This document shows, one piece after another, positions 32,213 to 40,328 of a stretch of DNA of 64,000 bases; the first letter of the stretch is position 1; every line of letters starts with the position of its first letter. The stretch comes from Arhodomonas sp052060015 (lineage in GTDB: Bacteria > Pseudomonadota > Gammaproteobacteria > Nitrococcales > Nitrococcaceae): NCBI RefSeq assembly GCF_052060015.1, contig NZ_JBPODZ010000002.1, positions 248,001 through 312,000 of the forward strand, in the 5' to 3' direction. The notes under the pieces were generated by a model. The model was given only the letters and a program-made list of their open reading frames with translations. It did no database searches and was not told where the DNA came from. Position numbers and translations under genes: made by a program.

Positions 32213-34237
32213 CTAGGCGCTCTCCCGGGTGGGCTCGCCGAGGGCGTGGGCCTGGAGCTTGCGGATCTCGTCGCGCCGCCGCGCCGCCTCCTCGAACTCC
32301 AGGTTGCGCGCGTGCTCGTGCATCTCCTTCTCCAGGGCCTTGATACGCTTGACCGCTTCGGCGGGGGAGAGTTTCCCGTAGGCCAGGGTCTCCTCAGCCA
32401 CCTCTGCGTAGTGCTCGGCGGTGTCGGGGGCGCCCGGGGCCTCCCGCTCCATCACGTCCGCCACCGCCTTGCGGATGGTCTGAGGCGTGATGCCATGAGT
32501 CTCGTTGTGGGCGATCTGCCGGGCCCGGCGGCGCTCGGTCTCGTCGATGGCCCGACGCATGGAGTCGGTGATCGTATCGCCATAGAGGATGGCCCGGCCA
32601 TTGACGTTGCGCGCGGCCCGGCCGATGGTCTGGATCAGCGAGCGCTCGGCGCGCAGGAAGCCCTCCTTGTCCGCGTCGAATATGGACACCAGGGAGACCT
32701 CGGGCATGTCCAGGCCCTCGCGCAGCAGGTTGATGCCCACCAGCACATCGAACACGCCCAGGCGCAGGTCGCGGATGATCTCGACCCGCTCGACGGTATC
32801 TACGTCCGAGTGGAGGTAGCGCACCTTCACACCGTGCTCGTGAAGGTACTCGGTAAGGTCCTCGGCCATGCGTTTGGTCAGCGTCGTGATCAGGGTCCGC
32901 TCCCCGGCGTCCACCCGGGCGTGGATCTCCGAGAGCACATCATCCACCTGGGTGGAGGCGGGCCGGACCTCGATGGCCGGGTCCACCAGCCCGGTGGGCC
33001 GGACCACCTGCTCGGCGGTGACCTCCGAGTGGCGCTCCTCGAACGGCCCCGGGGTGGCTGAGACATAGACCGCCTGGGGCTGCAGCCGCCGAAACTCCTC
33101 GAACTTCAGCGGCCGGTTGTCCAGAGCGGAGGGCAACCGGAAGCCGTACTCCACCAGGGTCTCCTTGCGCGAGCGGTCACCGCGGTACATGCCCCCGAGC
33201 TGGGGGATGGTGACATGGGACTCGTCGACGAACAGGATGGCGTCGTGGGGCACGTAGTCGAACAGGCACGGCGGCGGCTCGCCCGGCGCCCGCCCGGAGA
33301 GGTAGCGGGAATAGTTCTCGATGCCGTTGCAGTAACCGAGCTCCTGCATCATCTCCAGGTCGAACAGCGTCCGCTGCTCCAGGCGCTGGGCCTCCAACAG
33401 CTTGCCGGCGGCGTTGAGCTCGTCGAGGCGCTCGCGGAGCTCTTCCTTGATCGCCTCGATGGCCGCGAGCACCCGCTCCCGCGGCGTGACGTAGTGGGTC
33501 TTCGGGTAGATGGTCAGCCGCGGCACCCGGCGCAGCACCTCGCCGGTGAGCGGATCGAACCAGGCGAGCTGCTCGATCTCGTCGTCGAAGAGCTCGATGC
33601 GCACCGCCTCCTCGTCGGACTCCGCCGGGAAGATGTCGATGACGTCGCCACGGGCCCGGTAGGTGCCGCGGCCGAAGTCCTGGTCGTTGCGCTTGTACTG
33701 GAGTTGGGCGAGCCGGCGCAGGATCTGGCGCTGGTCGATACGCTCGCCCCGGGAGAGATGCAGGACCATCGACAGATACGCCTGAGGATCGCCCAGGCCG
33801 TAGATGGAGGACACCGAGGCCACGATGATGGTGTCCCGCCGCTCCAGGATGGCCTTGGTGGCCGAGAGCCGCATCTGCTCGATGTGGTCGTTGATGGAGG
33901 CGTCCTTCTCGATATAGGTGTCGGATGCGGGAACGTAGGCCTCCGGCTGGTAGTAGTCGTAATAGGAGACGAAGTACTCCACGGCGTTGTCGGGGAAGAA
34001 CGCCTTGAACTCCCCATAGAGCTGGGCCGCCAGGGTCTTGTTCGGCGCCAGGATCACCGCCGGGCGCTGCTCCCGGGCGATGAGGCTGGCCATGGTGAAG
34101 GTCTTGCCGGAGCCCGTGACGCCGAGCAGGGTCTGGTGGGCGTGACCGTCCTCCAGGCTCTCCGCCAGGGTGTCGATGGCGGTCGGCTGGTCACCGGCCG
34201 GCTCGAAATCGGCATGGAGAAGAAATTCGTCAGCCAT
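32213..34237 (-). CDS. uvrB: Excinuclease ABC subunit B
   Basis: UvrB is the damage-verifying helicase-like subunit of nucleotide excision repair, acting with UvrA and UvrC. The 674-residue protein has Walker A GVTGSGKT (39-46), the beta-hairpin region YYDYYQPEAY (about 93-102), VDESH, helicase motif V/VI sequences (INLLREGLDMP, QTIGRAARN) and a C-terminal UVR motif (LEKEMHEHARNLEFEEAARRRDEI) for contact with UvrC. ATG 34237 is used rather than the upstream 34303 because the family starts here. It is divergent from the aspartate aminotransferase gene, 47 bp apart. No SOS box was recognised. Confidence 0.97.
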   Translation of the reverse strand: MADEFLLHADFEPAGDQPTAIDTLAESLEDGHAHQTLLGVTGSGKTFTMASLIAREQRPAVILAPNKTLAAQLYGEFKAFFPDNAVEYFVSYYDYYQPEAYVPASDTYIEKDASINDHIEQMRLSATKAILERRDTIIVASVSSIYGLGDPQAYLSMVLHLSRGERIDQRQILRRLAQLQYKRNDQDFGRGTYRARGDVIDIFPAESDEEAVRIELFDDEIEQLAWFDPLTGEVLRRVPRLTIYPKTHYVTPRERVLAAIEAIKEELRERLDELNAAGKLLEAQRLEQRTLFDLEMMQELGYCNGIENYSRYLSGRAPGEPPPCLFDYVPHDAILFVDESHVTIPQLGGMYRGDRSRKETLVEYGFRLPSALDNRPLKFEEFRRLQPQAVYVSATPGPFEERHSEVTAEQVVRPTGLVDPAIEVRPASTQVDDVLSEIHARVDAGERTLITTLTKRMAEDLTEYLHEHGVKVRYLHSDVDTVERVEIIRDLRLGVFDVLVGINLLREGLDMPEVSLVSIFDADKEGFLRAERSLIQTIGRAARNVNGRAILYGDTITDSMRRAIDETERRRARQIAHNETHGITPQTIRKAVADVMEREAPGAPDTAEHYAEVAEETLAYGKLSPAEAVKRIKALEKEMHEHARNLEFEEAARRRDEIRKLQAHALGEPTRESA

Positions 34238-34284
34238 TGCAATATCATCCGGGGGCGGTACACCGCGACAGGTGGAGGTGGAAG

Positions 34285-35484
34285 TTGGCGTTTCAACTCG
34301 CAAGGCGCGTCCAGCGCGTTCGGCCCTCGCCGACCATGGCGGTCACTGCACGGGCGGAGGCCCTGCGTGCCGCCGGCCGGGACGTAATCAGCCTGAGCGC
34401 CGGGGAGCCGGACTTCGATACACCGGAGCATATCAGCGAGGCGGCGATCACGGCGATACGCGCCGGCGCGACCCACTACACCGCGCCCACCGGCACCGCG
34501 TCTCTACGGGCCGCCATTGCCGCCAAGCTCCATCGGGACAACGGACTCGAGTATGCGCCGGCGGAGATCATCGTCGGCACCGGCGCCAAGCAATGCCTGT
34601 ACAACCTGGCGGCGGCATTGCTGGATGCCGGTGACGAGGCGGTGATCCAAGCGCCCTACTGGGTCTCCTACCCGGACATCGTCCGCCTCGTCGACGGCGT
34701 GCCGGAGATCGTCGAGACCGACGAGCACAGCCGCTTCCGGCTCACGCCGGAGACCCTGGAGGCGGCGCTGACCGACCGGACCCGCCTGGTCTTTCTCAAC
34801 AGCCCGGCCAACCCCACCGGCGTGGTCTATACCCGCGATGAGCTCGCCGCCCTCGGCACGGTGCTGCGCCGTTACCCCGAGGTGGTAGTGGCCAGTGACG
34901 ATATCTATGAGCCTATCCGTTGGAACGATGGGCCCTTCGCCAACATCGTCAACGCCTGCCCGGAACTGCGCGAGCGCACGGTGGTGATCAACGGCGTCTC
35001 CAAGGCCTACGCCATGACCGGCTGGCGGATCGGCTACGCCGCCGGACCGGAGCCGCTGATCGCCGCGATGGCCAAGGTCCAGTCCCAGTCCACCTCCTGT
35101 CCGAGCAGCGTCTCCCAGGCCGCGGCGCAGGCGGCCCTCGAGGGGGGCAGCGAGTGTATCGAGCCCATGCGGCAGGCCTTTCGCGAACGCCACGATCTCT
35201 TGGTGGAACGCCTCAATGCCCTGCCCGGCATCCGCTGCCGCCCGGCGGACGGCACCTTCTACCTGTTCGCCGATGCCCGGCGGCTGATCCGCGAGCTCGA
35301 GGGCGTCCGCGACGACCGGGCCCTCGCGGAGTGGCTGCTGGAGAAGACCGGCGTCGCCGTGGTCCCGGGCTCCGCCTTCGGCCTGCCCGGGCGCATCCGC
35401 GTCTCCTTCGCCACCTCCGCCGAGAACCTGGCGACGGCCATGGAGCGGATGGCCCAGGCACTGGCCGAGGCCGGCGTGCGCTGA
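34285..35484 (+). CDS. Class I aspartate aminotransferase (subgroup Ib), TTG start
   Basis: This is a 399-residue PLP aminotransferase that interconverts aspartate and oxaloacetate with glutamate/2-oxoglutarate. Family blocks include RVRPSPTMAVTARA at the start, LSAGEPDFDTPEHI near 37-50, NSPANPTG near 172-179 and the PLP lysine Lys240 in NGVSKAYAMTGWRIGY. The chosen start is TTG 34285, preceded by GGAGGTGG; this aligns with the usual N-terminus and avoids overlap with the divergent uvrB start at 34237. Members of this subgroup may also transaminate prephenate. Confidence 0.92.
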   Translation: MAFQLARRVQRVRPSPTMAVTARAEALRAAGRDVISLSAGEPDFDTPEHISEAAITAIRAGATHYTAPTGTASLRAAIAAKLHRDNGLEYAPAEIIVGTGAKQCLYNLAAALLDAGDEAVIQAPYWVSYPDIVRLVDGVPEIVETDEHSRFRLTPETLEAALTDRTRLVFLNSPANPTGVVYTRDELAALGTVLRRYPEVVVASDDIYEPIRWNDGPFANIVNACPELRERTVVINGVSKAYAMTGWRIGYAAGPEPLIAAMAKVQSQSTSCPSSVSQAAAQAALEGGSECIEPMRQAFRERHDLLVERLNALPGIRCRPADGTFYLFADARRLIRELEGVRDDRALAEWLLEKTGVAVVPGSAFGLPGRIRVSFATSAENLATAMERMAQALAEAGVR

Positions 35485-35600
35485 CCTCGACGATGGCATA
35501 GGTGGTTGCCCTTACACGGGTTTTCCCGTATTTCCGGCGTGCCATCCGCCTACTAACTTTGCCCGTGCAGTTGAAGCCAAAACCGACAAGGAGGAAAACC

Positions 35601-35999
35601 ATGAACTGCACTGCGAAGCAAAGCACCGGCCTCTGCGCCCTGGTCCTCGGGGCCACCCTGCTCGTCGCCCCGCTGCACGCGTCCGCCCAGGACCGACTGC
35701 CGGATCTGGAGGGCACCACCTACGGCCTGATGCTCGACGACCTGGGCGGCCAGCTCGAGGCACTGGAGTCCGCCGACGCCTCGGAGCGAGAACAGGCCCT
35801 CCACGAGGCCGCCCTGACCCTTACCGAGCAGAACCTGGTCATGGTAAGAATGATCGACGCCCTCCATGACAAGGTGAACGGGCTTATCGAGGACCAGAAC
35901 GATCTGGTCAGCTCCGGCCAGGAGAAGTTCCAGGAGATCGGTAGCGTCTATCGGGAGAATTCCCGCAAGGAGCAGCGCCGCCGCCTGTGGCTGCGGTGA
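35601..35999 (+). CDS. Small exported protein of unknown function
   Basis: This is a 132-residue protein that I do not recognise. It starts at ATG 35601 after a strong AAGGAGG, with a signal peptide ending in ASA or AQ (about residue 29-31). The mature part is helical and charged with heptad-like leucines and isoleucines (about 40-115), likely a coiled coil, and ends in a basic RKEQRRRLWLR cluster. There is one Cys in the leader and one in the membrane-like core, but no lipobox. A small ACGGG-TTTT-CCCGT dyad lies upstream. It stands alone between the aminotransferase gene and tRNA-Asn. Confidence 0.75.
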   Translation: MNCTAKQSTGLCALVLGATLLVAPLHASAQDRLPDLEGTTYGLMLDDLGGQLEALESADASEREQALHEAALTLTEQNLVMVRMIDALHDKVNGLIEDQNDLVSSGQEKFQEIGSVYRENSRKEQRRRLWLR

Positions 36000-36062
36000 A
36001 ACCCGCGATCCCGGGGCGTACCGCATCCCGGCCACGCCCCGGCCTTTCGTCGCCGCCGGGTG

Positions 36063-36090
36063 TTGACCCGGCGGGCAGCATCATTAGAAT
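36063..36090 (+). promoter_or_regulatory. Sigma70 promoter of tRNA-Asn
   Basis: TTGACC (36063-36068) and TAGAAT (36085-36090) are separated by 16 bases, with transcription expected to begin about 16 bases before the tRNA. This is a close match to consensus at the expected distance. Confidence 0.75.
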
Positions 36091-36112
36091 ACGCGATTCA
36101 CGGCATGACACT

Positions 36113-36187
36113 TCCCCGGTAGCTCAGCGGTAGAGCAAGTGGCTGTTAACCACTGGGTCGGCGGTTCGAATCCGTCCCGGGGAGCCA
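36113..36187 (+). tRNA. tRNA-Asn (anticodon GTT)
   Basis: This is a 75-nt cloverleaf with CCA encoded. The acceptor stem is TCCCCGG/CCGGGGA with discriminator G. There is a D-arm (GCTC...GAGC), an anticodon stem AGTGG/CCACT with loop CTGTTAA giving GTT, and a T-arm with GGTTCGAATCC. It is a single copy with its own promoter. The 3' side is followed by a fragment of a toxin gene, so it may have served as an integration point. Confidence 0.97.
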
Positions 36188-36193
36188 ATAAAA

Positions 36194-36311
36194 TCAGGTG
36201 GTTACATTCCCCACCACAATCGCGCCAATCCGCGCGATGGAAACGGTAACCAGGCAAGTCCATGTCCCCGGGCTTGGTCGCCGCATCCAGCCGATCCAAC
36301 AGCCGCGTCAA
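36194..36311 (-). pseudogene. Remnant of a HigB/RelE-family toxin gene
   Basis: The minus-strand peptide LTRLLDRLDAATKPGDMDL followed by PGYRFH matches the middle of HigB-like toxins, which continue with a short Gly-rich stretch and G-N-W-R-I-T-F. Here the frame is lost just after FH. A nearby frame reads GAIVVGNVTT before a stop, which could be the decayed continuation. The N-terminal half of the toxin and any HigA antitoxin are missing. The longer frame over this stretch runs antisense through tRNA-Asn and is not a gene. Identification is from memory of the family and is moderate. Confidence 0.45.
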
Positions 36312-36355
36312 ACACGGCGCAAACCCTGCGGGGATGCCGCGGCGCCCACACAGGA

Positions 36356-37234
36356 TCAGTATTCCAGACCCTCCAGATACTCACGGAACTGCGCCCCGAG
36401 CTCCGGGTGCTTGAGCGCGTATTCCACCGTCGCCTGCAGGTAGCCGAGCTTGTCGCCACAGTCATAGCGGGTGCCCCGGAACTCATAGGCGAACACCGGC
36501 TCGTCCGCCATCAACGCGGCGATGGCGTCGGTGAGCTGGATCTCGCCCCCGGCGCCGGGGCGGGTCCGACGGAGCTTGTTGAAGATGGCGGGATTGAGGA
36601 TATAGCGCCCCACCACCCCCAGGGTGGACGGCGCCACCGTCGGGTCCGGCTTCTCCACGATGCCGTGCATGCGGCTGAGACGTTCGGATACGGGCTCGGA
36701 GTCGACGATACCGTAACGGTCGGTATGGCTCTCGGGCACGCGCTGGACACCGAGGATGCTCGCCACCTGCTCGTCGTACTGCCGGACCATCTGCGCCATA
36801 CAGCCGCCCCCATCCGGATCGTCGATGAGGTCGTCGGCCAGGATCACCGCAAAGGGTTCGTCGCCGACGATGGGCTCGGCGCAGAGTACGGCGTGGCCGA
36901 GCCCCAGGGCCTCGGACTGGCGGATGTAGACCGCCGCCACCCCGTTGGGCAGGATCTCGCGGACCAGCCGTAGCCGCTCCTCCTTGCCCTTGGCCTGGAG
37001 CTCGGTCTCCAGCTCATAGGCCTTGTCGAAATGATCCGGAATGCTGCGCTTATTGCGGCCCGTGACGAATACCAGGGTCTCGATCCCCGCCTTGACGGCC
37101 TCCTCCGCGGCATACTGCACCAGCGGTTTGTCCACCACCGGCAACATCTCCTTGGGATTGGCCTTGGTGGCCGGGAGGAAGCGGGTGCCGAGTCCGGCAA
37201 CGGGAAAAACGGCCTTGCGTATGCGTCGGGTCAT
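36356..37234 (-). CDS. galU: UTP-glucose-1-phosphate uridylyltransferase
   Basis: GalU makes UDP-glucose from UTP and glucose 1-phosphate for polysaccharide, LPS and osmoprotectant synthesis. The 292-residue protein has the nucleotidyltransferase signature FPVAGLGTRFLPATKANPKEML (10-31), the VDKPLVQYA segment, the metal-binding LADDLID (about 128-134) and VEKPDP near 187-192. Length and motifs are standard. It is the last gene of the minus-strand housekeeping block and is separated from comEA by a terminator. Confidence 0.96.
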   Translation of the reverse strand: MTRRIRKAVFPVAGLGTRFLPATKANPKEMLPVVDKPLVQYAAEEAVKAGIETLVFVTGRNKRSIPDHFDKAYELETELQAKGKEERLRLVREILPNGVAAVYIRQSEALGLGHAVLCAEPIVGDEPFAVILADDLIDDPDGGGCMAQMVRQYDEQVASILGVQRVPESHTDRYGIVDSEPVSERLSRMHGIVEKPDPTVAPSTLGVVGRYILNPAIFNKLRRTRPGAGGEIQLTDAIAALMADEPVFAYEFRGTRYDCGDKLGYLQATVEYALKHPELGAQFREYLEGLEY

Positions 37235-37254
37235 GGTCGTCAGCGCCTTCTCAG

Positions 37255-37283
37255 TAAAACAGGCCGCGCGCTGCGCGGCCTGT
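37255..37283 (-). terminator. Rho-independent terminator after the ComEA-like gene
   Basis: An 11-bp stem (ACAGGCCGCGC / GCGCGGCCTGT, 37259-37283) with loop GCT is followed on the minus strand by TTTT. It lies 24 bp past the stop of the gene at 37307 and separates it from galU. Confidence 0.85.
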
Positions 37284-37306
37284 GCACGACTGCGTGATCT
37301 CCACGG

Positions 37307-37564
37307 CTACTCGGCGATGATATCACCGCGGATGGACTCGAGGGTCATCTCGCCGATGCCGCTCACCTCGGTGAGCTCCGAGGGATCGGCGAAGCCACCG
37401 TTTGCCTCGCGATACTCGACGATGGCCTCGGCAAGGGCCGGCCCGATCCCGTCGAGCTGCTGGAGCGCTTCCCTGTCGGCGGTGTTGATGTTGATCCCCG
37501 CCGCCAGCACCACGGGCGCGGCGATCAGCGAGAACATGGTAGCCAGGGTGTGGAAAGGTTTCAT
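37307..37564 (-). CDS. ComEA-like helix-hairpin-helix protein, exported
   Basis: This is an 85-residue protein with a signal peptide (1-22, ending VVLAA) and a ComEA-type HhH DNA-binding domain: ININTADREALQQLDGIG (24-41), then ADPSELTEVSGIGEMTLESI. Such periplasmic proteins bind incoming DNA during natural transformation. In many gammaproteobacteria this short form lies near pyrF and lapB. A GGAGGG ribosome site precedes the ATG. Competence pilus genes are not in the window. Confidence 0.93.
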   Translation of the reverse strand: MKPFHTLATMFSLIAAPVVLAAGININTADREALQQLDGIGPALAEAIVEYREANGGFADPSELTEVSGIGEMTLESIRGDIIAE

Positions 37565-37650
37565 GGCAGTACCCTCCTTGGTCGGGTCAATGATTCACAG
37601 GCCGGACCTTCCCGGTCCGACCCGTTGAGCATACCCCGACGCCGCCGGCG

Positions 37651-38361
37651 TCACCAACCCCGCGGGCGGGAGGCTACACCCTCGACCTCGGCACGGATGG
37701 CGGCCAGGGCAGCCACCGGGTCGGCGGCTCGGGTCACCGGGCGACCGATGACCAGGTCGGTCGCACCGGCGGCCAGGGCGGCCGCCGGCGTCATCACCCG
37801 CGCCTGGTCCCCCGCATCGGTGCCCGACGGCCGGATCCCCGGGGTCACCCGCCGAAAGCCGTCGCCGCCGAGGGCGCGCATGGCCGCCGCCTCCCGGGCG
37901 GAGCACACCACCCCGTCGAGTCCCGCCTCGGCGGCAAGGCCACCGAGCCGGCCCACTGCAGCATCCATCGGCCCGTTGAGCCCGATGCGCTCGAGATCCG
38001 CCTCGCGATGACTGGTGAGCACGGTCACACCAATGATCAAGGGCCGATGACGGGCGCCTTCCACCGCCTCGCGCGCCGCGGCGAGCATGGCCGGGCCGCC
38101 CAGGGTATGGACGTTGACCATCCATACCCCGAGGTCCGCAGCCGCCCGGCAGGCGCCGGCCACCGTGTTGGGGATGTCGTGGAACTTGAGATCCAGGAAG
38201 ACCTCCCAGCCGGCAGCCACCCAGCGCCCTACCATCTCCGGGCCGCCGCGCAGGAACAACTCCTTGCCCACCTTCAACCGGCACTCCCCCGGCGGAAGCG
38301 TCGCCACCAGCGCCTCCGCGGCGGCGACCTCGTCGAAGTCCAGGGCGATGATCAGTGACAC
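37651..38361 (-). CDS. pyrF: Orotidine 5'-phosphate decarboxylase
   Basis: PyrF makes UMP in the last step of de novo pyrimidine synthesis. The 236-residue TIM-barrel protein has the catalytic DLKFHDIPNT segment (Asp57, Lys59, Asp62) and the phosphate-binding GRPVTRA near the C-terminus. The start is GTG 38361: GGGGGAG lies just upstream, at the very end of lapB, and only one base separates the lapB stop from this GTG. The upstream extension inside lapB is not used. The lapA-lapB-pyrF order is conserved in gammaproteobacteria. Confidence 0.96.
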   Translation of the reverse strand: MSLIIALDFDEVAAAEALVATLPPGECRLKVGKELFLRGGPEMVGRWVAAGWEVFLDLKFHDIPNTVAGACRAAADLGVWMVNVHTLGGPAMLAAAREAVEGARHRPLIIGVTVLTSHREADLERIGLNGPMDAAVGRLGGLAAEAGLDGVVCSAREAAAMRALGGDGFRRVTPGIRPSGTDAGDQARVMTPAAALAAGATDLVIGRPVTRAADPVAALAAIRAEVEGVASRPRGW

Positions 38362-38362
38362 G

Positions 38363-39538
38363 TTACTCCCCCTGCAGCCCCTTGACCGGCTTGATGGTGC
38401 TCCACGCCCGACAGCTCGGACACTGCCAGTGCAGCTGCCGTGCCGAGAACCCGCAGCTCTGGCAGCGGTAGGGCTGGCGGTCACCGATCAGCGCCTGAAA
38501 CAGCTGGTGGAGCACGCGGAGATCCCGCTGCCGGCGCCGGTCGGGGTCCTCGTCATCGATATTGAGCTCGATGAGCCGGTTCAAGCCGCGCACCGACGGC
38601 CGCTGGCGCAGCTGCGAGGCCATGAACTCAATGGCCGCCTGCCGGCCGTCCTCCTCGGCGATCAGCTCGGAGAGCTTCATGACCACCGAGGCCCCGTCGT
38701 AGGACTTCATCGCCCGGTACAGGAAACGACGGAACCGACCCATGCGGCCGAGCTCCCGGTAGCAGGCCTCCAGGGCCGGCAGCACCTCCGGCAGGTAGTC
38801 GAGGTCCTGGTGCTGGACGCGGCGATAGGCGCGCACCGCGGCGCGCAGATTCCCACGGCTGCGCTCCAGGTCGCCGCGCAGCATATTCGCGCGCACACAC
38901 GAGGCCTCGAAGTTCAGCGCCCGCTTGAGCAGGGCCCGGACCTGCTCATCGCTCTCCCCCCGGCGCAGGGCCTCCTCCGCCTGCTCACAACAGAACTGGG
39001 CGCAGTGGCCGCCAAGGTCCCGGCCGGTGACCCGCGACAGCCGCCGGGCCACCTCTACCGCCTGCTCCCATTCGCGCTCCTGCTGGTAGATATCGAGCAG
39101 GTAGCGCAGCGCGGTGGCCGCGTGGTCCTGCTGCTCGGCGACCTCGCCGAAGATGGCCTCGGCACGATCGAGCAGCCCGGCGCTCATATAGTCCTTGGCC
39201 AGCTCTAGCATGGCGTAGGCATGCTGGCCACGCTCCAGGGACGGCCGGGCGATGAGATTCTGGTGGATGCGGATGGCCCGATCCACCTCGCCACGCCGGC
39301 GGAACAGGTTCCCCAGGGCCAGGTGGGTCTCCACGGTATCGGAGTCCACCTCCACCATGCGGGTGAAGACCTCGATGGCCTTGTCGGGCTGCTCGTTGAG
39401 CAGGTAATTGAGGCCGCGGAAGTACTCGGGAGAGAAGCTCGCCGGCCGCTGGCCGCCGGGATCCCGGCGTTCCCGGCGCCCCACCGCCCAGCCGGAGAGA
39501 GCGGCCACCGGCAGCAGCAGCCAGAGCAGTTCGAGCAT
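38363..39538 (-). CDS. lapB: Lipopolysaccharide assembly protein B
   Basis: LapB (YciM) is a membrane-anchored cytoplasmic TPR protein that works with FtsH to control LpxC and so LPS synthesis. The 391-residue product matches the family length. It has an N-terminal membrane helix (1-20), TPR repeats from about 38 to 330, and a C-terminal rubredoxin-like metal domain with two CxxC pairs (CQSCG and CPSC, near 356-376). It is 2 bp downstream of lapA and 1 bp upstream of pyrF, forming one operon. Confidence 0.96.
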   Translation of the reverse strand: MLELLWLLLPVAALSGWAVGRRERRDPGGQRPASFSPEYFRGLNYLLNEQPDKAIEVFTRMVEVDSDTVETHLALGNLFRRRGEVDRAIRIHQNLIARPSLERGQHAYAMLELAKDYMSAGLLDRAEAIFGEVAEQQDHAATALRYLLDIYQQEREWEQAVEVARRLSRVTGRDLGGHCAQFCCEQAEEALRRGESDEQVRALLKRALNFEASCVRANMLRGDLERSRGNLRAAVRAYRRVQHQDLDYLPEVLPALEACYRELGRMGRFRRFLYRAMKSYDGASVVMKLSELIAEEDGRQAAIEFMASQLRQRPSVRGLNRLIELNIDDEDPDRRRQRDLRVLHQLFQALIGDRQPYRCQSCGFSARQLHWQCPSCRAWSTIKPVKGLQGE

Positions 39539-39540
39539 CG

Positions 39541-39834
39541 TCAGGGATTATCGCGCAGCGGCAGCTTGCGCAACTCGTCCACCTCGGTGCGGGCATGGCG
39601 GGCCTCGCGCCGCAGCCGCGCGAGCTCCCGGCGCTGGCGCAGCAGGACCATGGTCGCCGAGAGCACCCCGAGCACGGCACCGACCAGCAGCGCGATCGCC
39701 AGCCACAGCGACAGCGGCATGGCGGCGCTGCCGAAGTAGTAGTTCACCATTACCTCTTCCCCATTGAGGAGGGCGAAGCTCAGACCGAGGGCGATCACCG
39801 CAATGGCAAGTACCAGAAACAGTAGACGTCGCAT
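39541..39834 (-). CDS. lapA: Lipopolysaccharide assembly protein A
   Basis: LapA (YciS, DUF1049) is a small inner-membrane protein that works with LapB. The 97-residue product has two hydrophobic segments (about 4-22 and 41-63) with the family motif LNGEEVMVNYYFG between them and a charged coiled-coil tail. It lies between ihfB and lapB as in most gammaproteobacteria. AAGGA lies about 12 bases before ATG 39834. Confidence 0.95.
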   Translation of the reverse strand: MRRLLFLVLAIAVIALGLSFALLNGEEVMVNYYFGSAAMPLSLWLAIALLVGAVLGVLSATMVLLRQRRELARLRREARHARTEVDELRKLPLRDNP

Positions 39835-39946
39835 GGGTGTGCAGATCCTTCCGTAGTGCTCAGGGCCGGAGCGGTGACGTCATTTTGAAGGAAGCCTGGG
39901 AGGGAGTCACGGGCGGCCGGCTGACCTCGCCCGGAGTGCGGGGCGG

Positions 39947-40249
39947 TCACTCGCGGATGGGATTGTCCCGGCCGTCGTTCACCCGCTCGCGCATCTCCTT
40001 GCCCGGCTTGAAGTGCGGGACATACTTCCCCGGCAGGGCCACCGCCTCCCCGGTCTTGGGGTTGCGCCCGATACGCGGCGGTCGGCGATGCAGGGAGAAG
40101 CTGCCGAAACCGCGGATCTCGATGCGCTCCCCGGAGGCCAGGGCCTCGCTCATCTGCTCCAGCAGGGTCTTCACCGCCAGCTCGACGTCCTTGTGGGGGA
40201 GATGCTGTTGTCGGTCGGCAATCAGTTCGATCAGCTCGGATTTGGTCAT
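39947..40249 (-). CDS. ihfB: Integration host factor subunit beta
   Basis: This is a 100-residue HU/IHF-family DNA-bending protein. It has MTKSELIELIADRQ at the N-terminus, EIRGFGSFSLHRRPPRIGRNPKTGEAV in the DNA-binding arm, and FKPGKEMRERVN. It pairs with IhfA (encoded elsewhere). ATG 40249 with GGAAGAG upstream is preferred over the in-frame ATG at 40276. The position between rpsA and lapA is the conserved one and confirms the beta subunit. Confidence 0.96.
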   Translation of the reverse strand: MTKSELIELIADRQQHLPHKDVELAVKTLLEQMSEALASGERIEIRGFGSFSLHRRPPRIGRNPKTGEAVALPGKYVPHFKPGKEMRERVNDGRDNPIRE

Positions 40250-40328
40250 TGCTCTTCCAGCGGCCCGGTCCAACAAGAACGGGCCGGGGCCACGGCAACG
40301 GCCGCGACCGCCGGCCCGACGGAGCGAC

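Noticed and set aside
36084..36311. Minus-strand frame covering tRNA-Asn antisense
   Set aside because: The part over the tRNA (for example PRDGFEPPT) is the well-known artefact of translating a tRNA complement. Only the upstream HigB-like part was kept, as a remnant.
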